Positions 10,657-21,752 of a DNA stretch of 52,330 nucleotides are shown here, one piece after another. The DNA comes from Actinomycetota bacterium (GTDB lineage Bacteria > Actinomycetota > Actinomycetes > Nanopelagicales > Nanopelagicaceae), in contig WLPI01000003.1 of assembly GCA_009698845.1 (NCBI GenBank), positions 1 to 52,330 on the forward strand. Direction: 5' to 3'. The notes under the pieces are model-generated. The model made no database searches. It worked only from the letters and a program-made list of their open reading frames with translations, and was not told the DNA's origin. Position 1 is the first letter of the stretch, and each line of letters begins with the position of its first letter. The position numbers and the translations under genes are program-made.

Positions 10657-11331
10657 TTATCCGCGCTCTACTGCAGCTTTAAACAAATTGCGATCGTAGT
10701 AGTCGTTGCCACGATTGAGCTCTTTGCCGTTGATAAACACTGTCGGAGTTGAATTCACATTCTTCTTTGCACCTTCAGTCGCAACGTTTCCAACCCAATC
10801 CGCAAACTTGCCTTTGTTTACGCAGGTGGCGAACTTATCTGACGTGATACCGACAGATTTTCCGAATTCAGCAAGATTAGCGTTTGACCAAGCGCCAGAA
10901 TTCTCTTTTGGTTGATTGACGTATAGCAATTTATGGAAATCAAGGAACTTGCCTTCATCGGCCGCGCATGCTGCTGCGTTTGCCGCTGCAATGGATTCTG
11001 GACCTAAGAATGAAAGGGTGTGATACACAACTGTTGCCTTCTTTTCAGCAATGAGAGATTCAAGATAGTCACCTTGTGCTGCTTCAAATTGTCCGCAGAC
11101 TGGGCATTGGAAATCTTCATAAATATCGATAACCGGAACACCCGTAAGTTCGGCGTTGTATGTAATTCCATAACCATGTTTTGCTGAAGCAAAAGTTGGC
11201 ACCGCGGCATCGCTCTTGGTCTGCTTCGAAAGAAGTGTTGGCACGAGCATTATGAGAACAACTCCCACGACAACTCCAATAACTAAGTTGCGAGTAAAAT
11301 TGTCTTTTCCAGGTTGTTGCTTATTGCTCAT
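10657..11331 (-). CDS. DsbA-family thiol:disulfide oxidoreductase, membrane-anchored
   Basis: N-terminal TM then VPVIDIYEDFQCPVCGQFEAAQG (CxxC) and ...STPTVFINGKEL cis-Pro motif; likely start at MSNKQQPGKDN. Confidence 0.88.
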   Translation of the reverse strand: MSNKQQPGKDNFTRNLVIGVVVGVVLIMLVPTLLSKQTKSDAAVPTFASAKHGYGITYNAELTGVPVIDIYEDFQCPVCGQFEAAQGDYLESLIAEKKATVVYHTLSFLGPESIAAANAAACAADEGKFLDFHKLLYVNQPKENSGAWSNANLAEFGKSVGITSDKFATCVNKGKFADWVGNVATEGAKKNVNSTPTVFINGKELNRGNDYYDRNLFKAAVERG

Positions 11332-11815
11332 CTTTGCTTTCCTTTTGGTCCGGGGTGTCGTGAGTGGCAAATTTATCTAGGGCAAATTTACTTTGTGGCA
11401 AGAGAAATAGGTAAATTCCCATGACGGCTAGCCCAAGATCACGCAAGAGTTTGGGCAAGTAGTTGGCAGTGCCAGGCTCAACTGGGCCTCCACCACCGAA
11501 GCAACCGCAATCAATCGAAAGTCCACGGGCCCAAGCCCATGAAATTCCAAATGAGAAGGCAAGCATCAGGACGGCTCCTGCTAATCCTATAAACCGGGTT
11601 CCTGCCCCGAGAATGAGAAGTATTCCCATTCCAATTTCTGCAAACGGCAAAACTATTCCCATAAAATTTGCAAAACCAACAGGTAGAAGCTCAAAGGCAC
11701 GAACTGCCATCTGTGATTTATCAAGCTCTTGAAATTTCAGCAAACCGGCAGCGAGCAAGACTCCACCAAGTGTCAATCGAGAGATTAATCCGATCCATGG
11801 TTTCAACGCAGTCAT
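11321..11815 (-). CDS. MauE/DoxX-like integral membrane protein
   Basis: ISRLTLGGVLLAAGLLKFQELDKSQMAVRAFELLP...GISWAWARGLSIDCGCFGGGG; overlaps the dsbA-like start. Confidence 0.82.
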   Translation of the reverse strand: MTALKPWIGLISRLTLGGVLLAAGLLKFQELDKSQMAVRAFELLPVGFANFMGIVLPFAEIGMGILLILGAGTRFIGLAGAVLMLAFSFGISWAWARGLSIDCGCFGGGGPVEPGTANYLPKLLRDLGLAVMGIYLFLLPQSKFALDKFATHDTPDQKESKDEQ

Positions 11816-12615
11816 CGTCCCTCACGAACTCCTAACGCAAGTTGTTCCGCTAATTCCTTTACAGCCTGTACACCTGCTGCTTCATCAGGTGCATCGATAA
11901 TCTTATTGATAAATGCTGACCCAACAATGACGCCGTCAGCGTAACCTGCAACACCTTTTGCCTGTTCGCGAGTTGAAACTCCAAGCCCGACAGCCACTGG
12001 TGTGTCTGTGACTGACCGCACTCGGGCAACTAAATCTGGGGCGCCACTCGAGACAGCGGTACGTGTGCCAGTTACTCCCATCAAACTTGCTACATATACA
12101 AATCCGGAACATCGCGCAGTTACTTGGCCTAAGCGTGAATCAGTTGTGCTTGGAGCCACTACATAAATTGGATTGATTCCAATTTTTTCTACTGCAGCTT
12201 TCCAGTCGGAAGATTCTTCAATAGTGAGGTCTGGAGTGATGACGCCAGATCCACCATTGTCTGCAATAGATAGTGCAAATTTTTCAACACCGTACTTTTC
12301 TATCGGGTTCCAGTACGTCATGACAACTGCTGGAACACCTAAGTCGGTTGCATATTTCAGAGCATCGAAAACCTCTGCGGCGCCTGTACCTTGCGAAAGC
12401 GCTTTATCTGCGGCTGCTTGAATAGTGGGCCCATCCATAACTGGATCGCTATATGGAAAACCTATTTCGATTGCGTCAACTCCACCATCAACGAAAGCTT
12501 TGATGATTTTCTTGCAGCCTTCTTGGCTAGGAAATCCTGCCGGTATGTAGGCAATAAGTGCTGCACGATTCTCTGAACGTACTTTTACGAATAGCGATGC
12601 TAGTGGTGTCTGCAT
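11812..12615 (-). CDS. trpA: Tryptophan synthase alpha chain
   Basis: DAIEIGFPYSDPVMDGPTIQAA; VVMTYWNPIEKYG; GLGVSTREQA. Confidence 0.97.
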   Translation of the reverse strand: MQTPLASLFVKVRSENRAALIAYIPAGFPSQEGCKKIIKAFVDGGVDAIEIGFPYSDPVMDGPTIQAAADKALSQGTGAAEVFDALKYATDLGVPAVVMTYWNPIEKYGVEKFALSIADNGGSGVITPDLTIEESSDWKAAVEKIGINPIYVVAPSTTDSRLGQVTARCSGFVYVASLMGVTGTRTAVSSGAPDLVARVRSVTDTPVAVGLGVSTREQAKGVAGYADGVIVGSAFINKIIDAPDEAAGVQAVKELAEQLALGVREGR

Positions 12616-13809
12616 TTAAAGAGGAATTCCGAAGTACTGCGCAGCTGTTTGTACATCTTTATCCCCGCGCCCAGAAAGATTAATGAGAATGACAGCATTT
12701 GGTCCTAATTCTTTCCCAACCTGCATAGCTCCTGCCAATGCATGTGCAGTTTCGATAGCAGGAATGATTCCTTCGGTTTTTGAAAGAATCGAGAATGCTT
12801 CCATCGCTTGCGCATCTGTAATCGCACGATATTCAGCCCGACCGATGTCATGCAGATATGCATGCTCTGGTCCGACACCTGGATAATCAAGACCTGCCGA
12901 AATTGAATGAGACTCAATGGTCTGTCCATTTTCATCTTGCAATACGTACGTACGATTTCCATGAAGCACGCCAGGTGATCCACCAGTAATCGTTGCCGCA
13001 TGGCGACCAGTTTCAACTCCGTCACCAGCTGCTTCTAAACCAATAAGGCGGACCTCACGATCTGAGATAAAGGGGTGGAAGATTCCTATTGCATTTGATC
13101 CGCCACCTACACAGGCAAGAACTGCATCAGGCAATCTTCCAGTGAGTTCTAAAACTTGTTCACGTGCTTCTTCACCAATTATCTTGTGAAAATCGCGAAC
13201 CATAGATGGAAAAGGATGTGGACCAGCTACCGTACCTAATAGGTAATGTGTTGTTTCGACATTGGTAACCCAATCTCTCATCGCCTCGTTAATCGCATCT
13301 TTCAATGTTTTAGAGCCAGATGTCACTGGGATTACTTCTGCGCCTAACAACTTCATTCGTGCAACGTTGAGAGCTTGCCGCTTCGTGTCTTCTTCTCCCA
13401 TGTACACAACACAATCCAGACCCATAAGCGCTGCTGCAGTTGCTGATGCAACTCCATGTTGACCTGCTCCGGTTTCTGCGATGATTCGTTTTTTGCCCAT
13501 GCGTTTAGTAAGAAGTGCTTGTCCTAAAACATTATTAATCTTGTGACTTCCTGTGTGATTTAAATCTTCACGCTTCAAGATAATTCGAGCACCACCCGCG
13601 TGCTCAGCAAATCGTTTTGCCTCTGTGATGATGCTAGGTCGACCGGTGTATGTGCGGTGAAGTTCGGCTAGCTCTTCGATAAATACTGGATCAGTTTGCG
13701 CAGCAATTCGCGCAGCATCGAGTTCTTCGAGTGCACCAATGAGAGCCTCTGGAACAAATCGACCACCATAAGGACCAAAATGGCCAGCTAGTTCTTGCAT
13801 GGTCGTCAT
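12616..13809 (-). CDS. trpB: Tryptophan synthase beta chain
   Basis: GRFVPEALI...[16 protein letters not shown]...[13 protein letters not shown]...LSGRGDKD. Confidence 0.98.
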   Translation of the reverse strand: MTTMQELAGHFGPYGGRFVPEALIGALEELDAARIAAQTDPVFIEELAELHRTYTGRPSIITEAKRFAEHAGGARIILKREDLNHTGSHKINNVLGQALLTKRMGKKRIIAETGAGQHGVASATAAALMGLDCVVYMGEEDTKRQALNVARMKLLGAEVIPVTSGSKTLKDAINEAMRDWVTNVETTHYLLGTVAGPHPFPSMVRDFHKIIGEEAREQVLELTGRLPDAVLACVGGGSNAIGIFHPFISDREVRLIGLEAAGDGVETGRHAATITGGSPGVLHGNRTYVLQDENGQTIESHSISAGLDYPGVGPEHAYLHDIGRAEYRAITDAQAMEAFSILSKTEGIIPAIETAHALAGAMQVGKELGPNAVILINLSGRGDKDVQTAAQYFGIPL

Positions 13810-13819
13810 GAGGCAAAGA

Positions 13820-14593
13820 CTACCTGTGACCTAGCAACTCTTGCATGGCGGAAATTGGATCCCCAGATTTCACAAGAGCTTCCCCTACCAAAATCACACT
13901 CGCTCCGACGCTCTGGGCGAGTTCAACATCTATGTGCGTAGAAATTCCAGACTCTGCCACTCGAATAATCTCGGATGGGATTTCGGGGATGAGTTCGGAA
14001 AATGCCTGTGTATCCACCTCGAGGGTTTTCAAGTTTCTTGAATTAACGCCAATCATCCGTGGAGAAATTTCCATTGCACTTTCTAGTTCTTGCCCCGTAT
14101 GGACTTCTACAAGCACCGACATACCTAATTCAGTTGAAAGATCGTAGAAATCTCTTAGTTGTGATTTAGACAGTGCAGCAACTATCAGTAGAACGATGTC
14201 AGCACCGTGCGCACGAGCTTCAAGGAATTGGTATTCATCAACCATAAAATCTTTACGCAATACAGGAATTGAAATTCTCTTCTTCACCGCATCGAGATCT
14301 TCAAGTGATCCGCTAAATCTTCTTCGTTCAGTCAGAACACTTACGGCACCTGCGCCAGCTTCTTGATACTGCTCTGCAAGCGCTGCTGGATCTGTAATCG
14401 ATGCCAAAGAACCCTTGCTTGGTGAAGAACGTTTAACTTCTGCGATGACGTTCATCTCGTTACGTGACAGTGATAGATATCCGTCGAGTGGTGCAGATGC
14501 ACGCTCCATCGCCTCGTGGACTTGCGACAAAGGTAAACGTCGGGCTGCTAGATCTTCACGCACGCCTTCAATGATTGAATCTAGAACGCTCAT
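13820..14593 (-). CDS. trpC: Indole-3-glycerol phosphate synthase
   Basis: [16 protein letters not shown]...[16 protein letters not shown]...[14 protein letters not shown]...VAESGI. Confidence 0.97.
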   Translation of the reverse strand: MSVLDSIIEGVREDLAARRLPLSQVHEAMERASAPLDGYLSLSRNEMNVIAEVKRSSPSKGSLASITDPAALAEQYQEAGAGAVSVLTERRRFSGSLEDLDAVKKRISIPVLRKDFMVDEYQFLEARAHGADIVLLIVAALSKSQLRDFYDLSTELGMSVLVEVHTGQELESAMEISPRMIGVNSRNLKTLEVDTQAFSELIPEIPSEIIRVAESGISTHIDVELAQSVGASVILVGEALVKSGDPISAMQELLGHR

Positions 14594-14775
14594 GGTTTGT
14601 CTTCAATCGTCTTGTCTTGAGTGTTCTTATCATCAGTTGGATCAATTCCTTTATCAATCGCGTTCCACTCAGAGAGTTCTCGTGGTGCCCGCTCGTATCG
14701 ATTCGATAACTTCAGGGAGCGGCTCAAGACGATTGCAATTGATGCAACGGCCAAGAGGGAGAGAAATAGTTTCAC
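14590..14775 (-). CDS. Small single-TM protein between trpE and trpC, possibly a shortened Trp-associated membrane protein
   Basis: 61 aa: MKLFLSLLAVASIAIVLSRSLKLSNRYERAPRELSEWNAIDKG...; 4-bp overlap with trpC start; one N-terminal TM. Confidence 0.6.
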   Translation of the reverse strand: MKLFLSLLAVASIAIVLSRSLKLSNRYERAPRELSEWNAIDKGIDPTDDKNTQDKTIEDKP

Positions 14776-14785
14776 TTCTTCGCTC

Positions 14786-16267
14786 TTATTTCTTTAATTC
14801 ATTCGCTGCAGCTATTGCACCCAATACGGCAGCTGCCTTGTTAAGAGTCTCTTCATTTTCAGAAGCTGGATCAGAATCTGCTACGACACCAGCACCGGCT
14901 TGAACATAGGCAACTCCGTTATGAATGAGCGCTGTTCGAATTGCAATACATGTATCGATATTGCCAGTGAAATCAAAATACCCGATTGCGCCGCCATAGA
15001 GGGCGCGTCTGGTTGGTTCGAGTGATTCAATGATTTCCATAGCGCGTGGTTTTGGTGCACCAGAGAGCGTGCCGGCTGGGAACACTGAGAAGAGTGCATC
15101 GATTGGTGCGGAGTTCTTTCCGAGTTTCCCAATAACAGTAGAAACAATATGCATCACATGCGAATAACGTTCTATATGCATAAAGTCGATAACCTCAACT
15201 GTGCCCGGAGCGCAGACGCGTCCCAAATCGTTGCGCCCAAGATCTACCAACATCAGGTGCTCCGCCCGCTCTTTAGGATCTGCAAGGAGTTCTTCGCCTA
15301 AGCGAATATCTTCTTCAATGGACGCTGAGCGTTTACGCGTTCCAGCGATTGGATGCACCATCACCTGAATTCCGGTAACTTTCACAAGCGCTTCTGGGCT
15401 TGAACCTACAACGTCATAGCCATCTTCAAATCTAAAGAGGTACATGTACGGACTCGGGTTGTTAAGTCGCAGCATGCGATAGATATCTAGCGCATCTGCC
15501 TTGGTATCCATTGCAAATCTTTGCGAGATAACTATCTGGAAAGCCTCTCCAGCACGGATTTCTTCTTTAGCTATCTCGACTTTGGTAATGAATTCCTCTG
15601 AGGAAAGATTTCGCGAAAACTCTGGTGCCGTGCGAGCCGGAATTTGTGCCACATCTCCAGCAAGTGGAGTCAGTAACTCGTTCTGCATGCGATCCAAACG
15701 TGCAACTGCCTCAACGTAAGACTCGTCAATTCGTTGATCTGAACCGTCCCAATTGATGGCATTAGCAATCAAAATAATGGTTCCATCACTGTGATCCATA
15801 ACCGCCAAATCACTTGTGAGCATAAAAGTTATTTCAGGAAGAGCGATATCTTTCCTGGATAACTCTGGAAGTTTTTCAAGACGACGAACGGCGTCATAAC
15901 CCATATAGCCAACAAGTCCACCAGTCAGTGTTGGAAGTCCTTCAATTTTTGGGGACTTCAAATGTGCGACGGTAAGTCGTAGAGCAGTGAGCGGATCCAT
16001 GCCGACAGGTACTCCCGCGGGAGGTGTGCCAATCCACACTGCTGCCCCATCTTTTTCAGTCAGTGAAGTTTGGCTATGTGCCCCAATAAATGAATATCGT
16101 GACCACACTCCCCCATGCTCTGCAGATTCCAAAAGAAATGTTCCAGGTCTGTTGTGTGCTAATTTTTTATAGATATTTACAGGTGTTTCTCCGTCGGCAA
16201 TTAGTTTGCGGTAGACAGGGATTACATTGTTGCTCTTTGCGTACTCGCGAAATTCCTCGATCTTCAT
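14786..16267 (-). CDS. trpE: Anthranilate synthase component I
   Basis: [20 protein letters not shown]...FLLES...[32 protein letters not shown]. Confidence 0.97.
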   Translation of the reverse strand: MKIEEFREYAKSNNVIPVYRKLIADGETPVNIYKKLAHNRPGTFLLESAEHGGVWSRYSFIGAHSQTSLTEKDGAAVWIGTPPAGVPVGMDPLTALRLTVAHLKSPKIEGLPTLTGGLVGYMGYDAVRRLEKLPELSRKDIALPEITFMLTSDLAVMDHSDGTIILIANAINWDGSDQRIDESYVEAVARLDRMQNELLTPLAGDVAQIPARTAPEFSRNLSSEEFITKVEIAKEEIRAGEAFQIVISQRFAMDTKADALDIYRMLRLNNPSPYMYLFRFEDGYDVVGSSPEALVKVTGIQVMVHPIAGTRKRSASIEEDIRLGEELLADPKERAEHLMLVDLGRNDLGRVCAPGTVEVIDFMHIERYSHVMHIVSTVIGKLGKNSAPIDALFSVFPAGTLSGAPKPRAMEIIESLEPTRRALYGGAIGYFDFTGNIDTCIAIRTALIHNGVAYVQAGAGVVADSDPASENEETLNKAAAVLGAIAAANELKK

Positions 16268-16623
16268 GCAGAGTCACTTACTGTTGAAGTGGGTAGAGAG
16301 CGATAAAAACATGAAGCGTTACCTGTGTGACATGCAGCTCCGGATTGCTCGACCGAAATCAAAAGCGCATCACCATCACAATCAAGTGCAACTGAGTGAA
16401 CCAATTGAGTGTGTCCCGAAGTTTCGCCTTTAATCCACAACTCATTTCGGCTTCGTGAAAAGTACGTGGCTTTTCCTGTCTGAAGCGTCATCGCAAGAGA
16501 TTCGGAGTTCATATAAGCAAGCATGAGAACTTCTTTAGTTACGAAATCCTGAGCAATCGCCGGGATAAGCAAGTCGGGATCCTTGAGAAGAGCAGAAACC
16601 TCAGGGGGAAGTTGATAGCTCAT
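16264..16623 (-). CDS. hisI: Phosphoribosyl-AMP cyclohydrolase
   Basis: [42 protein letters not shown]...[28 protein letters not shown]. Confidence 0.97.
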   Translation of the reverse strand: MSYQLPPEVSALLKDPDLLIPAIAQDFVTKEVLMLAYMNSESLAMTLQTGKATYFSRSRNELWIKGETSGHTQLVHSVALDCDGDALLISVEQSGAACHTGNASCFYRSLPTSTVSDSA

Positions 16624-16637
16624 ACGCTTATTCTGCC

Positions 16638-17411
16638 TTACGCCGTATGTGCGTTGCGCACTGAATAGTTGTTCTTACTCAGGTGCTTCTTCACATCGCC
16701 GATGCGATGGACTCCGAAGTGGAAAACACTTGCCGCCAATAGCGCATCCGCCCCCGCATCTAGTGCAGCGCTAAAATCCTCCAGCGCCCCCGCTCCGCCA
16801 CTTGCTATCAGTGGCACCTTTGAGACAGCGCGTACTGCAGTAATCATGCCAATGTCATATCCGGCGCGAGTTCCATCGGCATCCATAGAATTTAAAAGAA
16901 TTTCGCCAACTCCGAGTTCGCATGCTTTCTCCACCCAAGTCAGTGCATCTAATCCAGCGCTTTCTCTGCCACCGTGTGTTGTGACTTCGAAACCAGATTC
17001 CGTACGTGCACGCCGTGCATCAATAGAAATAACCAGGACTTGCGATCCAAAACGATCTGCAATTTCAGCGATAAGTTCGGGGCGAGCAATTGCCGCAGTA
17101 TTAATACTTACCTTGTCGGCACCTGCTCTGAGTAAGCGATCGACATCTTCAACGGTGCGAATGCCGCCGCCTACAGTAAGTGGAATGAAGACTTGTTCTG
17201 CAGTTCTTCTCACAACATCCAATGTGGTTTCTCGCCCAGCAACGCTTGCAGAAATATCAAGAAAAGTTAATTCATCTGCACCTTCTCTTCCGTACAGTGC
17301 AGCCATCTCTACGGGGTCTCCGGCGTCAACCAGATTTGTGAAATTGACTCCCTTGACTACGCGCCCATCAGTCACATCAAGGCACGGAATAATTCGAACT
17401 GAAAGTGTCAT
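16638..17411 (-). CDS. hisF: Imidazole glycerol phosphate synthase subunit HisF
   Basis: [20 protein letters not shown]...LTVGGGIRT...[12 protein letters not shown]...ASGGAG. Confidence 0.98.
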   Translation of the reverse strand: MTLSVRIIPCLDVTDGRVVKGVNFTNLVDAGDPVEMAALYGREGADELTFLDISASVAGRETTLDVVRRTAEQVFIPLTVGGGIRTVEDVDRLLRAGADKVSINTAAIARPELIAEIADRFGSQVLVISIDARRARTESGFEVTTHGGRESAGLDALTWVEKACELGVGEILLNSMDADGTRAGYDIGMITAVRAVSKVPLIASGGAGALEDFSAALDAGADALLAASVFHFGVHRIGDVKKHLSKNNYSVRNAHTA

Positions 17412-18133
17412 GATTTAGTGAGTTCCAACGCTTGCTGCAATGTGAATGCACCGGCATAGAGCGCCTTGCCAACAATCGCACCTTCAACACCAGTTGCATG
17501 AAGTGAGATGAGCGCTGAGATATCTTCAAGTGAAGAGATACCACCGGATGCAACTACTGGAGCCTTCGTCACAGCACACACTTCTGCAAGAAGGGTGAGG
17601 TTTGGACCTTTCAGAGTTCCATCTTTAGTTACATCTGTAACTACATACCGTTGGCAACCATCGCGCTCTAATCGTTCGATAGTTTCAAAGAGGTCACCAC
17701 CTTCTTGCGTCCAACCACGCGCTGCCAAAACATGACCTCTCACGTCAAGACCTACTGCAATTCGATCCCCATGTTCTGCAATAACTCGAGCAGTCCATTC
17801 AGGATTTTCAAGAGCGGCAGTACCTAGATTTACTCGTCTACATCCGGTGGCAAGTGCGCGAGCAAGTGATTGATCATCGCGGATTCCACCAGAGAGCTCG
17901 ACTTTAATATCTAATTTTCCTACCACCTCTGCCAAGAGCGCACTATTTTCTCCACGACCAAATGCAGCATCTAAATCAACAAGGTGAAGCCACTCAGCAC
18001 CTGCTGCTTGAAATTCCAAAGCAACTTCTAGTGGGTTGCCATATGCCGTTTCGGCGCTGAGCTCTCCTTGCACGAGTCTTACAGCGCGAGCATCTTTTAC
18101 ATCTACGGCTGGCAGAAGTTCTAAGTAGCTCAT
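17408..18133 (-). CDS. hisA: HisA / phosphoribosyl isomerase A (PriA-type)
   Basis: [20 protein letters not shown]...[14 protein letters not shown]...[10 protein letters not shown]...; actinobacterial context without a trpF. Confidence 0.93.
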   Translation of the reverse strand: MSYLELLPAVDVKDARAVRLVQGELSAETAYGNPLEVALEFQAAGAEWLHLVDLDAAFGRGENSALLAEVVGKLDIKVELSGGIRDDQSLARALATGCRRVNLGTAALENPEWTARVIAEHGDRIAVGLDVRGHVLAARGWTQEGGDLFETIERLERDGCQRYVVTDVTKDGTLKGPNLTLLAEVCAVTKAPVVASGGISSLEDISALISLHATGVEGAIVGKALYAGAFTLQQALELTKS

Positions 18134-18723
18134 AACGTTGAAATCCAGTTCTCAATCAGTTGTAAACCTGCCTCGCCTGACTTCTCAGGATGGAATTGAG
18201 TTGCAGAGATAACACCGTCTTCTACTGCGGCAAGAAAGTCTTCACCATGATGTGAAAATGTAGAGAATTCTCCCGCACTGTCCTTAACCGCAAACGAATG
18301 AACGAAGTAGAAAGACTCATTCTCAATTCCTGTAAAGAGCTTGCTCGAAGGGTGCACTGACACGGTATTCCATCCCATGTGCGGCAAGATTGGCGCATCA
18401 AGTTTCTCAACCGTGTTCTTCCAGATTCCTACTCCTTTATGATTTCCATGTTCAATTCCATGTGCGAAGAGAATTTGCATCCCGACACAGATGCCGAGAG
18501 TCTGACGCTTAAGCGCAATTCTCTCCCGTACTAATTGATCTCCACGCACAGCGATTAATCCATTCATACAAGCTGCGAATGCACCCACGCCAGGAACAAC
18601 TAACCCCTCAGCATTGAGTGCAGTTTCGTAATCAGAAGTAATCAGCACTTCACGCCCACTGGTTTCGAAAGCACGTTGTGCAGAGCGAAGATTTCCAGAT
18701 CCGTAATCGAGAATTGCAATCAC
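18130..18723 (-). CDS. hisH: Imidazole glycerol phosphate synthase subunit HisH
   Basis: [20 protein letters not shown]...[10 protein letters not shown]...[13 protein letters not shown]. Confidence 0.97.
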   Translation of the reverse strand: MIAILDYGSGNLRSAQRAFETSGREVLITSDYETALNAEGLVVPGVGAFAACMNGLIAVRGDQLVRERIALKRQTLGICVGMQILFAHGIEHGNHKGVGIWKNTVEKLDAPILPHMGWNTVSVHPSSKLFTGIENESFYFVHSFAVKDSAGEFSTFSHHGEDFLAAVEDGVISATQFHPEKSGEAGLQLIENWISTL

Positions 18724-18727
18724 GAAA

Positions 18728-19312
18728 TTAGAGAGAACCCTTTGTAGAAGGGATTCCTGATACGCGGGAATCTAGAGCTACCGCATCGCGCAATGCGCGA
18801 GCAACTGCCTTGAATTGTGCTTCGAACACGTGATGTGCATTGCGTCCTTCAAGAACGCGGACATGCAGACAAATTCGCGCTTCGGCAACCATTGATTCCC
18901 AGATGTGCTTACCAAGTGTTGTATCAAAAGTTCCAATGAGTTCGACAATTTCTGGTTGGCGATGAACAAGATATGGACGTCCTGATAAATCTACGGCTGC
19001 CTGAACCAAGACTTCATCGAGTGGAACCATCGCATCGCCAAAGCGACGGATGCCTGCTTTATCTCCGAGCGCTTCTCGAAGTGCCTGTCCGAATGCAAGA
19101 GAAGTGTCTTCAACTGTGTGGTGCGAGTCAACATCAACATCACCAGTTGTCTTTACGGTGAGATCGAATCCCGAATGCTTTCCAAGTTGCGAGAGCATAT
19201 GATCAAAGAATGGAACTCCTGTATCAACTGAAATCTGTCCGGTTCCGTCGAGATTTAAATCGACAAGAACACTTGATTCTTTCGTTGTGCGTTCTACTCG
19301 TGCTTTTCTCAT
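18728..19312 (-). CDS. hisB: Imidazoleglycerol-phosphate dehydratase
   Basis: [24 protein letters not shown]...[20 protein letters not shown]...[12 protein letters not shown] at 19312 with SD preferred over TTG at 19327. Confidence 0.96.
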   Translation of the reverse strand: MRKARVERTTKESSVLVDLNLDGTGQISVDTGVPFFDHMLSQLGKHSGFDLTVKTTGDVDVDSHHTVEDTSLAFGQALREALGDKAGIRRFGDAMVPLDEVLVQAAVDLSGRPYLVHRQPEIVELIGTFDTTLGKHIWESMVAEARICLHVRVLEGRNAHHVFEAQFKAVARALRDAVALDSRVSGIPSTKGSL

Positions 19313-20397
19313 TCTTCTCCCAAGCAAGCCGATAGTGTTTCGATGAATTTTCTATTTTCGGCTTCATTGCCAATCGTGACTCGTAAGTACCCTAATAATC
19401 CCACATCCCGAATGAGAACGCCCCTATCTAACATCTGCTGCCACAGTTGAGCAGAAGGTTGCTTGAAGCCAGTAAAGAGGAGGAAGTTTGAACTGCTGGG
19501 CAAAACAATCAGCCCAAGTCGCTCCAGATCAACTCTCATACTTTCTCGGTCTTTGCGAAGTTGGGCAACGGTGCCCAATAGTTCATCTCTGAAATCTAGT
19601 GCAACTTCCGCTGCCACTTGAGTGAGTGCGCTGAGGTGATAAGGAAGGCGCACTAAAAACATAGATTCGATAACTGAAGGATGCGCAACCAGATATCCCA
19701 ATCGAGCACCGGCAAATGCAAACGCTTTGCTCATGGTGCGAATTACGACGATGTGTGGATACTTTTCGATAAGGGTGACTGCTGATTTTTCATCGGAGAA
19801 TTCTGCATAGGCCTCGTCAATCACAAGCAGTCCTGTGCAGTGCTGAGCAATTTTCTCGATTTCAGCAAGAGCAATCGATGCACCAGTTGGATTATTTGGA
19901 GTCGTAAGAAAAACAAGGACTGCTTGAGACTGTTTTATCTGCGCTATTGCACTTTCAGTATCAAGTGAGAAATCTGATTCACGTGTGCCAGCGATCCATT
20001 GAACTTGGGTCACTTTTGCAATCAGCGGATGCATTGAGTACGAAGGAATAAATCCGATTGCCTTACCAGAACCAAAAGCAAGGAATAGAGATTGGATAAT
20101 CTCGTTACTTCCATTTGCTGCCCAGATATTTTCTCGAGTTAAGTTTGTCCCCGAGAGATCATTGATAAAGTCAGAGAGTTTAGTGCGCAGCATGAAAGCA
20201 TCTCGATCTGGATAGCGATTGAGAGTGAGAGATGCCTCTTTAATGCGCTCTGAGATCGCATCTGCAAGCTGAGCAGATGGTGGGTATGGGTTCTCATTTG
20301 TGTTCATGACCGCAGATGCAGGAACTTGTGGCGCACCGTAGGGCGAGAGCTCTCGTAAGTTCGCACGTAAAGGTAACCACGATGGCCAGGACGTCAT
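19309..20397 (-). CDS. hisC: Histidinol-phosphate aminotransferase
   Basis: [11 protein letters not shown]...[12 protein letters not shown]...[11 protein letters not shown]...[15 protein letters not shown]. Confidence 0.96.
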   Translation of the reverse strand: MTSWPSWLPLRANLRELSPYGAPQVPASAVMNTNENPYPPSAQLADAISERIKEASLTLNRYPDRDAFMLRTKLSDFINDLSGTNLTRENIWAANGSNEIIQSLFLAFGSGKAIGFIPSYSMHPLIAKVTQVQWIAGTRESDFSLDTESAIAQIKQSQAVLVFLTTPNNPTGASIALAEIEKIAQHCTGLLVIDEAYAEFSDEKSAVTLIEKYPHIVVIRTMSKAFAFAGARLGYLVAHPSVIESMFLVRLPYHLSALTQVAAEVALDFRDELLGTVAQLRKDRESMRVDLERLGLIVLPSSSNFLLFTGFKQPSAQLWQQMLDRGVLIRDVGLLGYLRVTIGNEAENRKFIETLSACLGEE

Positions 20398-21701
20398 GGC
20401 TTCTCCAAACGTGCAGAGATTGCTTCACCGTGTGCAGGAAGGTCTTCTGACTTTGCCAGAGTTATTACCGTTGCAGCGATATCTGTAAATGCTTTCTCGT
20501 TGTATTCGATGAAATGCAAGCCGCGTAAGAATGTCTGGACAGATAGACCGGAACTATGGCAGGCGCATCCCCCAGTTGGTAACACATGGTTTGAGCCCGC
20601 AGAGTAATCTCCAAGTGACACAGGTGAGAAGCGACCAATAAACACTGCACCGGCATTTCTTATGCGCTGAGCATCCTGTGACGATTGCGCTGTCTGAATT
20701 TCTAAGTGCTCTGCAGCGTAAGCATTCACAACATCAATTCCTTGTTCAATAGAATCAACCAAAGCAATTGCTGACTGAACTCCTGACAGCGCTGTTCTAA
20801 TTCGTTCCGAGTGCTTCGTACGGGAAACACGAGATTCAAGTTCAGCTTCAACTTCTCGGGCCAATTTTTCGGACGGAGTTACAAGTACTGCAGCTGCAAT
20901 GACGTCGTGTTCTGCTTGGCTAATCAGATCAGATGCGACATCTGAAGCGAGAGCTGTGTCATCGGCAAGAATTGCGATTTCTGTCGGCCCAGCTTCGGAA
21001 TCGATTCCAATGATTCCACGAAGTGCTCGCTTAGCTGCAGCAACGTAAATGTTTCCTGGACCCGTGACTAGATCGCATTTCTCACAGAGACCTTTCATCC
21101 CGTATCCGAATAGCGCTATTGCTTGTGCGCCGCCAACGGCATAGACCTCTGTTATTCCAAGTAACGCACAGGTTGCAAGAATCGTTGGATGAGGCAGTCC
21201 ACCAAATTCCTTCTGAGGCGGGGAGGCGACAGCGATACTGGGAACTTGCGCAATTTGAGCAGGGATGACATTCATCATCACACTGCTTGGATACACAGCT
21301 CGTCCGCCAGGAACATAGAGTCCGACACGATCAACTGGAATCCACTTTTCTGTAACGATTCCGCCGTCCACAACTGTTGTGCTGTGCCCAGAACGAACTT
21401 GATTGCTATGTACTTTACGAATTCTTTCTGCAGAAATTTCTAGGGCTCGGCGAATTTCAGGATCAAGTTCTGCCAGAGATTTATCCAACTCGGACTGTGG
21501 GACGCGAATTGCTTTGGGGGTTACGCCATCGAATTCTTGCGCCAGTGCGATGAGGTCTGATTCGCTCCCTTCGCGAACACGTTTCATAATTGGTTCGATC
21601 GCAATCATTGCTTTGGCAACATCAAGAGTTGCTCGCGGCAAAAGACCTTGGTAGCCAGCTTTATCCAAGGACTTTCCACGTAGGTCTACGGTGCGAATCA
21701 C
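20394..21701 (-). CDS. hisD: Histidinol dehydrogenase
   Basis: [26 protein letters not shown]...[13 protein letters not shown]...EAGPTEI...[16 protein letters not shown] start. Confidence 0.96.
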   Translation of the reverse strand: MIRTVDLRGKSLDKAGYQGLLPRATLDVAKAMIAIEPIMKRVREGSESDLIALAQEFDGVTPKAIRVPQSELDKSLAELDPEIRRALEISAERIRKVHSNQVRSGHSTTVVDGGIVTEKWIPVDRVGLYVPGGRAVYPSSVMMNVIPAQIAQVPSIAVASPPQKEFGGLPHPTILATCALLGITEVYAVGGAQAIALFGYGMKGLCEKCDLVTGPGNIYVAAAKRALRGIIGIDSEAGPTEIAILADDTALASDVASDLISQAEHDVIAAAVLVTPSEKLAREVEAELESRVSRTKHSERIRTALSGVQSAIALVDSIEQGIDVVNAYAAEHLEIQTAQSSQDAQRIRNAGAVFIGRFSPVSLGDYSAGSNHVLPTGGCACHSSGLSVQTFLRGLHFIEYNEKAFTDIAATVITLAKSEDLPAHGEAISARLEKP

Positions 21702-21707
21702 ATACGT

Positions 21708-21713
21708 ATTCTA
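21708..21713 (-). promoter_or_regulatory. Candidate -10 (TAGAAT) for the his-trp operon; predicts leaderless hisD mRNA
   Basis: TAGAAT lies 6 nt before the hisD GTG; no SD-like sequence in between. Confidence 0.45.
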
Positions 21714-21752
21714 CTTTGCGGAACTTTGTTGGCGAGACGAGATTTGGGCAAA

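Noticed and set aside
16669-17418. 249-aa + strand ORF antisense to hisF
   Set aside because: Fully antisense to an unmistakable hisF; Ser/Pro/Ala/Thr-rich composition typical of shadow ORFs; no family resemblance.
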